Program-made: the position numbers and the translations under genes
In this document: positions 38,501 to 50,500 of the stretch, in pieces
Layout of the letters: every line of letters begins with the position of its first letter
Numbering within the stretch: position 1 is the first letter of the stretch
From: Eumeta japonica
Lineage: Eukaryota > Arthropoda > Insecta > Lepidoptera > Psychidae
Assembly: GCA_005406025.1 (NCBI GenBank)
Contig: BGZK01000876.1
Location: 186,001 to 250,000 of the forward strand
DNA length: 64,000 bases
Direction of reading: 5' to 3'
Notes under the pieces: model-generated
Database searches by the model: none
What the model saw: the letters and a program-made list of their open reading frames with translations, nothing else
What the model was told of the DNA's origin: nothing

Positions 38501-41500
38501 TAACTAGAATAAATATCTGTGATATTTTTTCTCTGCACTGTCCCAGCATATTTATGGATTAAGTAACAAAATAACATGTTCAATTGAGAACTAATTATCT
38601 TAGCAGTAAACCGTTTTCCCGTAAGGAGTTCGGCGATGCGACGCCGGCGAGGGGCGCTCGCGTCTCATTTCAAATCTAATTTACTGTGAAAATTGGTATA
38701 ATTTTCCCCGGCGCCGAATAAAATTTTTCCCTCTTTTTTTCCTTTCGGCGCCGGCGGAGGGCGCTGCGGGTGACAGCTGGGGGCGCCTCGGTGGAGTGGA
38801 TCGAGTCCCCCTTCGCGCCATCGATATAGTCCGGTTTTGTTCGACGTCCGGACGATTCCAAAGGCCCCGTTCTATATAAACACTCCGCTCTGTAAATATA
38901 GAGGGCGTCACGTGTGTGTCGCGAAAAGGAGCCCCGGAAGATCATTTCTCACTAAAGACTTATAAATGAATAAATGAAGAGTGTCTAAAACCTGTATAAC
39001 ACTTTATTTATAGATATTTTACTTGACCCAAAGTGAGTGAATTGTGATTTTTTTTTATAGCAATATTAATAAAAAATACAAGTGTTTTAATTTGCCGATC
39101 GGAAGGGTGACCATCGTTACTATATAGCGATCTCGAAGTTTAGAGTCGTGTTAAATATGTACATAATCATTTTTTTGTCGACGAAATTGGCCAAAATTTG
39201 TTTATAATTTCGTCGATATTCAACCGATTTTAATATTCGTTACATTTTTTATTGTGATTTTTTTTTAAGTTTTTTGTTACACCTAAAATCTTCAAACTGA
39301 ATCTATATTGCGCCCTTCGTTGTCGGTCTACACACGATATTTTTTTTATAAAGCATTTTAAGCAGCTAACGAGCGTGCGAGCCACCAATGAGTAGGTCAT
39401 CACCTCCTCCCATGGACACTCGCAAGGCTAGAGAAAAGACTGGCCCGTTTTCGATCTTTTAATTTAGACAGGAATAGGAAGATCATGGATCGAGGCCACC
39501 GGAAATCTCGCACATTGAACGAAATACAACAGCGGAAGTTGCTACTACGCTCTGTAAAAGTGTGGTGTCTTTCCGGTCTAGTCCGCCCATTTCACGAGCG
39601 GTCGGCCACAGCATGGCCCCGCCGCATTCACAAAAAATACATATTCAAATATAAATAGATAGATATCGCTTAAGAATCGTGTCTTAAAAGGAAAGATGCG
39701 ACAGTCGTAACGAATCAACAATCAATGAGACACGACAGCATATGAGCGACGGTGGTTACAGGTCAACAATTTAAATTATTTCGGAACCATAAGGTACAAG
39801 GTTCCAAGCTGGACCGGCAGCGTCAACTCTCTTTAATGTGAGTCACCAACGTAATACGAATCCAGGAAACGAAGGCGAAACAAACAGATAAATGAGTCAA
39901 GTGCGACTCTCCGAGGCGAGGGTTCCGGTTTGCTATTTTTTTCCATTCAGTTAGGGGTCCTTAACGCGAGCCTCCTTCTTTTCTTGTTTTTTTGTATAGC
40001 ATTTCGAGGAGCAAACGAGCTGCCGAAGAGTGGGTGGTCACCGCCGACCATGGACACTCGCAGCCGCAGAGAAAAGAATAAGATATCTGATCGAGGCGGT
40101 AATGTGCCATAGGATTTCTTGGGAAAGAATGCGATATCTGTTGGAGGGGCCAACGAACCACGGGAGCTGACACTCAACGGGCGAAACGCAACAGCGCAAG
40201 CTATCGCTTCACACGCGTATTCCGTGAGACTGCGCCGGCTGCGTCCGAGTCTATCGCAGCGTGGCCCTGTCGCGGTAAAATTATCACACAGTTAAGACGG
40301 CCATATACGGCTACATACCGTTTTCCCCTGTTTTCGACGGTACGAATCCAACGAAGCGTGTAAGGCGATAGCGGGGGCGGCGCCTCGGCCGATGCGGGCG
40401 GCCCGCGATATGGTCACAGCGACATTATACGGGGTGATTTTATGAGAAGATATCATTATATCACTCAACGTGTTCGCTTTTTCGGCTCCGCTCCGTTGGC
40501 TCTCCGCGGTTTGAGGTTGAGCCGTATTCGATCGAATCGGTCGCCGTGTGTCTGCTGCGAAATTTTGGCGAATCGCGCATTTTTCTTTTCTCAAGTTGCT
40601 GACTTCTAGTTTTTCTTTTTCGTTGTAGATTATATAGCAATATAGCACGAAAATCATACGGGCTAGTATCAATATTTTTTTTCAAGCAATTTATGATCTA
40701 TAACGAAACTGTATAGTAACGTACATTAAAAATATTTGCAAGAACTGATTGCGGTTGGCGAAGTATAATAGATTATAATGAGATTATTCCTTGAAACTCT
40801 ATCTGTCTGTTTGTTCATTTGTACGAAAACGTCATATTTTAAAACTTCAATACGAATTTTCATGGAGTTCTCAGAGTTAACTTGAATGTAATTCGAGGGT
40901 TATATAAACTTTATTTTATCATAATCGGTCGACAAAAAATTAGTTTATTTTTAAAAAGCGCTCACAAATAAATTTCAACGTTATTTAATCGCGGGCACAG
41001 CTTGTCCACTAAATAAAACACAAATAAGTGTCTGTTGTAGTAGATTTTAAACCCGTTGATTAAAAATTACCAACTATACACGTACATTTGAAGTGTCGCG
41101 CTCCATTATGTAGTCAGGTTGAGATGGAAAAAGTTTACTTACCAGAGTAATCTGGCTGGAGTCTGGGAGTATGAGTGGAAGTGGAAAACGGAAATTAGTT
41201 TAGCCTACTTCCAGAAGAAGCCTCACCCAATTAATCATAACGTTCTATCACAGCTAACAAAAAGTCAGTTCACATATTGGACTCGAGACGAAAACAATAT
41301 ACGTATCACTTTTAACTTGGACTGCTACGAGCGTAACTGCCCAAAGCTTAATTGTGTTTCATTGTTATTTAGTATTTGCTTAACGACGCATGCGCAAGCC
41401 AGCGTTACACAGACGGGAAAAATCAGATTAATTTGTTCAATTTCTCTCGTGTAGTTTCACTGGAAGGACTTGTGATATTTAGAAAAAAAAAAAAAAAAAA

Positions 41501-44500
41501 AATTTGGTTGCCTGTAAAGTCGGTATACGGGCGAAAGTTTTACGTGACAACGACTTTGAATGGTAAAATCATTTTAATGTGAATATTCATTCGTATAGTA
41601 GGAAGAAGGATGAAATAATAGTAACAATTTAAAACATTTATTTATACAAAGAATTATATTTAAAACATTAATTTATACAAAGAATCTCGCACTGAATTTC
41701 ATATTAACAAAATTTTATTTTTACCACATACATACGTATTTATATACAAATATACATACAATAACAATACATTTGCAAGCTATGCACTAATTCTCTAGTG
41801 CTGCGCGCAGAGACCGATCATAGTTGAGTGGGAGAGAGACGCAAGGCATTCGGCGGGCCTCTCTCTCGTTCGGTGACTCATCGTTACGTTACCGAGCGTT
41901 ACATTTTTCATAAGTGACTCCCAGCCGCAACCTAATTTAAGACGTTGTCACGTCAAAAAATGAAAATATATATATATAATAGACTGTAAGTTATTAATGC
42001 TTGGTTTTCCTTCCACAGTACCCATAATACCGGAGTTCCTGTACGACATAGAGCACCCGGACGCCCCTCTCAGCCAGTCCCTCGACGAGCTCCCGGTCGC
42101 CGCGCCCCACCCCACCGCCGCTACCCCCGGGCCCGTTTGCGCGTGCTCGGACAAAAACCTCACCGGCCCCATCACCGAGGCTCCCATGGACAATATCACG
42201 CAAGGTGAGCGAAATGACATATGAAAGACGTATAGAAAGAAAGAGAGAAAAAGTCTGTCACGAAGTTAATTCTTCGATACGGGCGTTCATCAGCGTTTGT
42301 ACCCTTCCCGGAAGTATGTCGATGGGTTCTAGTGTAGAAGTTTACACCGGAAAAAACTGTGGCCTTAGGACCCTCGGCTCTGGTTCTACGTCACGCCAGT
42401 CGACACCAATGGTTTTCGTTTTGCTTTCATTCGCGCATATAATATCTTTTCGTCTGTAAGCTCATCAATTATGGTGATTGTCGAACTATCATCCACACCT
42501 TCGCCTACATTCAGAGTTCAAAATCGGACCCACCCTATCAGCCCTTTGTCGTTGCAATTGGGCCCTCTGTCTTTATTTCCTGTTAGGGAATTTCCACCCC
42601 ACAGATAGGGTACAGGGTTGTCCGGTATAAGACCGGGAGCGATTCTCGGATGTGAAGTTTTTGATATTTAATATATCATTGGACACAGCCGATAATAATT
42701 ATTTTGACTTGGATGCCTCTATAATTCTACATGTTCGTTTGTAATAGGGGGTCATTTCGTGAACAGAAGCTTATGACCCTAACGCCATCTGTTGGTGCAT
42801 GAGTGAACGAAGTCGGTATGTACGAAGTATGAGTTCTGCTATATCGATATTTCGCTAGCGCGTAGGCTTGGATTGACACGACGTACGCAATATATTTCAC
42901 GTGGTGAAGTGAAATAAACACATCAAACTTTTCTACTTGTTCCGAAAGTGTGTAAAACTGTTTGAACTGTTTACATGTTCAATTGTGTCTTAGTGTTGCA
43001 TATTTCTGAGTTGCTTTTTTAGTTGTATTTCACATATTTATTATCACGGACTTGTACTTAATGAATCCAGTCTGAAATAAACTCAGTTTCAAACATTAAC
43101 TCATATTGTTCTTCCAACTACCCGAACATCCATGGATAGACGTATCCACGTAAAACTTGCGACTGTATCAAGGATCAGGGATTTTTAATTTTGAGTTTGA
43201 AATTCATGACAGCGCACGATGGTGCGTGACGTGAACGTTCTTTAGCCTATTTGAAAAAAAAATCATGTCATCTGTCCATATTTTTAGGAAACTATTTCAT
43301 AGAAAAATCTAAATTAAATGAAATTTTCTAGTTTTTAAACTCCATTTTTTTTTCATAGAAATAACTATAACTCAACGAACAACCATATTTTTAAAATAAA
43401 GCTCTATTGTGTATCAACATGACGCTTTTCTACTTTTCTGTATAAGGTCGAATTGTAAAAAGTACTTTATTTTTAACATTCTAAATCTCTCATGAAGGTC
43501 AAGAGCCAAAAGTGTCCTCTTACGCTCTGTAATTATTAACATCACTCTGTTCTGTAATTATTAAACGAGTTAACAAGCCGACAGAATACTTGGTGATCCC
43601 TTTTCGATTATTACCGCCTCGTAAATGTATTAGGTGGCCCTCCAAAGGGCTAAGCGTGACCGGTATTAAGAACAAGGGATAGCTGTTGATCGGACTTTTT
43701 TTAATGGTGGTATACGAAAAATCCCATCATTGTCGCTGCCCGGTTACGTCGCTCACGTATTTTCTATGATACTTCAAATTGTCTAGAAAGTTTTGTTACA
43801 CTATGTTGTCTATGGCGAAACTAATACATAATTTTGTGATCTACATCTATCTAATTCGATCTGTGATACAATTTATAATTTTAAAAGTTAAATATATATT
43901 AATTATTTTTCTCATTTCGAAACATCGAATAATTAAATACGTATGGAATACGTTTAAATTATTATTATAGTAAATTAACGGTTTTTTTTTTCTATTTGCA
44001 TACAGTCATCAAAAACGAAACAGCGCGCCGTGCAAGTAAGTGATGTTTAAGTTTTGATACAGTTTTCAAGATTACTTTAAAGCTACATCCAAACATTTAC
44101 TTAACACTTTCAACACCTATTTTGATGTAACGAACATCGCATATGATAGCGAAGCGGTCAAGGCGGCACGTCCGTGTGAGTTAGGGGTCCGTGGGACAGA
44201 CTCCTCCCGATTCGTGTGCAGATTAATATAATATCGATTGAAAGGTGAAGATATTTCTCAGATCTCTGACACGCAACGGGCAAGAACTATGTGTTATATG
44301 TCAGATATATCAACGTTTTAGCTCTGTGAAGAGCTAATTATAAGCCTGCAAGAGATAGGGAGACGGTGGCTTAGTGGATAAAAGTGACGCCTTGAAACTA
44401 AAAAGTACCAAATAGAGCTTTTGACTTGAGTCATGTTAAAAATACACGCTCCGTGGCTAGGAGCACATTAAACTGCAAGTTATGGATGCTTGACGTCGCA

Positions 44501-47500
44501 TCGGATCAGCTGTCAGATGGCCCCAATTCACACGCTGGACCCTAGGAATTAAGAAGATTGTGGAAGGTTGTTGATCATAGCAGTGGTTAGAAACCTAAAA
44601 CACAGACAAACACGCACACAAACACACACACACACACTTTAAGAACTTAATTTTGTTGTGTTCCATCACACAGTAAACGTGACAGCCGCGAAGGAGGAGC
44701 GACACCAGGCGCTGATCCATGAAACCGTAGAAGTGGGCGTCATGTTCGCCTCCAAGGCCATAGTCCAGCTGCTAACGAACCCCTTCGTCGGGCCGCTGAC
44801 GCACAGGTGAGCGAGCGGCGGCAGAGGGCGCCACGCTAGCCGGTAGAACGGCTCATCGACCTGCCCCCTTAAATGACAATGGGATTCATCAAAAAACTTA
44901 GCGGCATTACGTGCGTTTTCCGTGTAAAAATATGGGATCTTGTATTACGGGACCGAGGTCGGGATCATGGTTGATAACGTCGCGAAAGAATCCGTTGTGT
45001 GTCGACGCGGGCGGAGCCGCGCGTGAATCGTATATATTTTCTAACGGAATCGATAGCTAGTTCGGCGCCAGAATTGAAATCAAAAGTTGAAGTAGAGCTG
45101 AAATTAAAAGAAGTAACAACATCGGGATTCATGGTTGGCAGCGCGATCGGTCGATGTACAAGACGGGAGAATTGATTGGATGTCGACGCGGCCGGAACCA
45201 CGGGAAGAAGCTAGTATTTAGATTTATTTTCATTGTAATATCTAGGTGTGAGAACCATTCAAATAATTTTTGTATCTCCCAAAATTATGACTCAAAAACT
45301 GTATGTCTGACCATGTTCAAATTACTTTTTCGTTGAAAGTAGTTACTAAGCATTACATTAATTATTTTTTGCATATTTTCGTACATACAGTTTTGAAAAT
45401 ACAGGAGGGAACACAATTTCTGCAATTTCCGTAGCCATTATATCCGAAATTATTCACGTAATCAGAAAAATTACTTAGAAACGTTAAAGTGATTTTAAAA
45501 GAACAAATTGATGTTTGCTGAAAAAAAACATACATGGAGTGCTCCCTCTAGAAATACCTATTTATTTTTTTTGTTATTTTACCACCAAACTAAATAGCGG
45601 CTTATACAAGATACCTACACTATAAATTTCATCGATATAAGTCTCTTAGTTTTTGAATAAAATACCTATGACATACGGACGGACGGACATGACGAAAATA
45701 TAAGGGTTCCGTTATTGCCATGTTGACTCGGAACCCTAAAAGTGCGTTCGATGTAAATGTATGCGTTCCTATGCGGCAATTTCATCGAAATTCGTTCTAT
45801 GTACACGCGGGCGGAGCCAGGTAAGGAAATAATAGCAGGAATATGTAAACTTCCCGTGAAGTTCACGGCTCGACCCGTGATACACCACAAACAGACTGTA
45901 TACGGACTTGAAGTAGCAGTTTCCGCTGTTGCTTTTCCTCAGAGTTTGAGAGTTCCGGTGGTCCACTTTCCTGTCCCCTCCGTCAACCCGCATCCCCTTC
46001 TATTGGATGCGTTATTCCCTCAAGAGGCCGGCAACGCGCTGGTGACTCCTCTGCAGTTGCGAATATCCATGGGCGGCGGTGACCATCCACTCCAAAATAT
46101 CTCACTTGAATTTCTTATGGATCTATCTGTTTATTATATTCTATTTATGATCTTAATTTTTTTCTTCTTTTAGTATATAATAATCTACGAGGAAATTAAA
46201 ATGTTATTTAATCTAAGGCGTTATTTAACAGGATCGGCTACAGCATCCCCATGTTCACCGGATTCATCTTGATGTTTTTGTCGACTATAAGTGAGTACCT
46301 ACCTTGAGTAATTAAACACGATCTCTGTATCATACCTTTGATAATAATTCAAATCTATAATTTCAAGTTATAATAGAAAAAAAAACTTGTAAATAAGTGT
46401 GAATGATAGCCCTAGATTACTAATTATTTTTTTAGCGTGGAACCTCCAACGTAAACTTCTGGTCATAATTTTTTTATAAAAGAATCAATCTCACTTTTGA
46501 CGAGAAAGTTGAATGTTTGTTTTTTGTTCAGTGTACTTTTTACAGAATCTAAAGGTCTTAAGTTCGAGACATAAGAATAATTTGTCCAACCGCAGCAAAG
46601 ACATGGTCAGGTTTTTTGAGTCATGGGGTGAGTTTCTCCATCACCATCACGCGCATGTCCAGCGCACTTCGCAACGGGCAATAAGTCTAGTTTTTGGACT
46701 AACCAAATACCACATTAAGTGTTTTTTACAGTTTTTTTTTTCTTTTTACTTGTACGCCAGACATAAAGCTTAAAACTACGAAATATACTCTACTTCATTG
46801 CCGTATAATTGATTCAATATTTTTAATAAACAAAAGCAGCTCCTCGAGCGAAAAGCACTTAATATATAATTTAAATATTTATAAACTTTTTTATTACATT
46901 ACATCATATAAGTTTTATTAATAAAATAGTAGATATAGGTCAGAAAATCGTCATGCATTCAATGTTTCATAATACTCAATCAATTTTAGCCAAATCTAAA
47001 ATTGATAGGTCTAAATAACATACTAGTCTAGACATTGATGTCAAAACGTGATTGGATATTGCATACAAAATATTTCAAAATGGCGTCCTTTACTCGAATA
47101 TTGAGTCGATAACATAATTTTGAAAAATATACATCGCAGCTTTAACTTTTCAGCTTTCTATGTGAAAAGCATCTAAAGCAGCAATGCAAGCAAACCAAAA
47201 GAGTTTTGTACAACAACGTGTAGTTAGAATAAGACCATCATTAGAATGCTGCTTTGTTTCTATTTACTTTATATAAATGCTTATAAATTTTCAATTTTTG
47301 CAATTTTAAAATTTCTATATTTAATAATGTTTTACGAATATTTACCAATTTATCATTCGCTCGGTCGGAAGACGAACAGCGCTAATTTTGTTTATCAATT
47401 CAAATAATTATTAATTCAATATTTAAAGTGTTGCTGTGTTATAAAAAAATGAAAATTATAGAAAAAAAAAACAAATCAACATAACAACAAAATTTGTGTA

Positions 47501-50500
47501 TTTTTAATATAAATATAAAATCTAATTATATCTTCATTTAGTTACTTGATGTCTAAACCGCAGGACGTTCGTTTGCAAAATATTGGCAAGTGCGAGTGGC
47601 ATTACGCGCTAACGATTCCGTACTTATTGGTTTAATAGAGCAATACAAGATTTTCATACATATCTCTCATAAAAATTTACTTACAAGGCGTAATTCATTT
47701 AAAAATCGTACATAGATATAAATACACACAAAATTACGTTAATTTATAATAAAATAATTATGGATAATTAAGTATATTTAATGTAAATGTTTATAATTAT
47801 GTGTAATTAATGTAACTCTTATCGTGTTTCTATAGTCAAAACAAAAATTCTATTAATGATTTTCTATTTAAACTTGGATACATTTTGGAAAATCTAAGTA
47901 AAACTTTTTTTTGTAGTAATTTTCAACAATATCTCTTGAAATGAAATGTATAGAATGATAAAAAAAGTAATTACTTTATTTACTCAATTTCCTAATGTGT
48001 CCCCCATAAATGCCATGAATGTGTTTTTCCAGTACCCAAGTCATTAACACGCTCCCATTAAAACTTGTTGTTTATGACAAGACACGTTTAAAATAAAACA
48101 CGATACCTGATTCTTAATTTTTCATCACTTTATTTTTTTTTAATAATTCTCAGGTGAAATAAACAAACATTTGTAAGTCAGCTTACGAGGGGTCCTTTTT
48201 ATCACGGTTATAGGGAACTCTAAAAAAAATTTCTTAAACAGGCAATGGGAACGTGTTTATTTTTTCAAAGTACTCATATGTGTATGTATTTATTTATTTT
48301 TTTTAGTTACATAGCTTTTATTTATCACTAATATGTATTTTTAAATTTGAATAAAATATTTATTCATTTAAATGTTCCCTTAACTGATATTTAGTTGACA
48401 GGTTAGATGTTTACCGTATTCAATATTCATTTAAAAACTGCCGTATTCTGGAATATTCGATATATTGCAATTTTTTTCCACACATCGTTCATCTTGCGTC
48501 TGGCCGTTCACGACCGACCTCATCCGAGTGTCACGACGTCTGACGCGATCGCGCAAGGCGCCGACTATACGTTCTTTCCAGTCTTCGCCTTCGGCCGGTC
48601 CTACAGCGTGCTCTTCGTGGCCAGAGCCCTGCAGGGCATCGGCTCCTCGTGCTCGTCCGTGTCCGGCATGGGTATGCTGGCGGAAAGGTATCCCGACGAC
48701 AAGGTGAGTGCTGCGGGTCGGGAATCCAAGAAGACCGGCCAAACAATCAGACAGACATAGACGATTGTAGACGAGCATAGACAACTGTGTGAGCGGGTTC
48801 TCTACGCCCGAAACGGTGAAACTAAATAAATGCTATATTTACACCTTTTTAGATACAGTGAATTAATTGATTCAACGGGAACCAATTTATTCGTACAAAC
48901 AATTTTTCTACATAGTAAAGTTATCGCAACAGACGAATATTTGAAAAAATGTCTGTATTAAAAATAAGCCACAGGTGTGTCTTTACCCCCATTTTGGATA
49001 GATGTCACGTTACATTTTCCCACGCACAATGCGCACGATTCGAATGATTTGTTAGAAATACTTATAACTGTAAGATACGAAATAAGTAGTTAGTCATACA
49101 TATAACGTTACACAGCTGCCTCGAGTACCAAGAAATCTGGTACCACTTCTGGATTTAGCTTTCTGTGACCATCACTACTAATATCCGGCCCATTCGTCTA
49201 AAAATCTTAAAATCTCCATATTGCTCGAGATGATCTTCTGTACGTAAGAAATAAAAAAATACCGGACAAGTGCGAATGGAAATCGCACGTTAAGGGTTTC
49301 GTACAAACTTAAAAATTATGTAGATTTTTCATCTATCAAGAGTTTTCACGATTTTAGCCAGATTCCGATACCAATACTGGCGAGCTATCGAGTCCGGGGA
49401 TTATGAGACATTTATTGTTTTCCTTTTTCTCAGAACAAAATCGACAACATGTTTTAATTATTCAAAATTTTTGTATTTTTAATTTTCCATGGTGAATAAT
49501 TAAAAAAATTCTTCCATACCTTGGTCTACTTCACGGTCAATACTTCCACTGGAAATTTCAGTTAGTGGTCGCATTTTTTTTAATGGCCTAACTACGAATT
49601 AATGATATGATTACAAATTAATGATATAACTACAAAGTAATGGTATAACTACAAATTAATGATATAATTACAAATTAAAGATTTTTATATTTTTCCTTAC
49701 TTGCTTCTTGTCATATATCATAGTTTTAGATCGACAGGAACTACCCCTTTAGAGTGTGATTTCTTTACGAGTGTTAAAATGAGATAAAAATGGTCGTATT
49801 TTTTAAATTGCGTTAATTTAATAGCTTTAATTTTTTTTAAACACTCAAGGGACCGTAGATCTAAGTATTTGACATTAATTTCGACTTGTCACCTCCACAC
49901 GTTCCCGAGAAAAACGGTCCCAAGAGAGAGAGACGGACGATCAATAGATTGATCGTATAACGTTCCTTTTGAGGTACGGAACCCTAAAAATGTGATCACA
50001 GGAACGAGGCAACGCAATGGGTATAGCATTGGGCGGGCTGGCGCTGGGCGTGCTCATCGGCCCGCCCTTCGGCGGGCTCATGTACGAGTTCGTGGGCAAG
50101 ACGGCGCCCTTCCTCATGCTGTCCGCGCTGGCCCTGGGCGACGGCCGTGAGTTACATCAATATAATTGGTTACGATCAAGGGCGAATTCAGCCTCCGAGT
50201 CAGGGGCGGAGTCACACATACGAAGTTCGTTCAGGACTGGTTCCAATTCGATCACAACACAAAGACAATGACCCAGCCCATGGGGTCTGACCCCCTTGGA
50301 TTAGGTCCAGTTTGGGTCCAGTTCGGTTGTCCAGATATTTCGATAAAAAATTACTTGACCACACTCATTTTTAGCGTGTGATGGGCCCTCGTTTATCTTT
50401 ACGATGCCAGTACATATTATCGTGATTTACTTTCATCGACCGTAGTACCTATATGTTTTACGTGTATGCGCGTACGCATGCACAGTTGCGTGCTTCACGT

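Larger units (their letters stand above)
26565..42018 (+). other. Vmat: VMAT intron 1 (15.4 kb)
   Basis: This is the longest intron in the gene. Features listed separately include a 26-bp direct-repeat pair, a CTAGCCCAGTGCGGG-type repeat, a 41-bp minisatellite, a CRE-like cluster, GC-rich blocks (34.4-35.0, 37.4-37.8, 38.6-38.95 and 40.3-40.6 kb), a 30-bp-arm hairpin, two SINE-like copies in direct orientation, a reverse copy, and two MITE-like copies. Segments such as 28.8-30.8, 30.9-31.8 and 35.0-36.4 kb are AT-rich and show nothing I can name. No alternative coding first exon was recognised. Long first introns commonly hold enhancers, but nothing here proves it. Confidence 0.85.

Noticed and set aside
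44366..44440. A tRNA gene (TGGCTTAGTGG A box)
   Set aside because: No B box at a proper distance and no cloverleaf pairing. Better explained as a SINE head.
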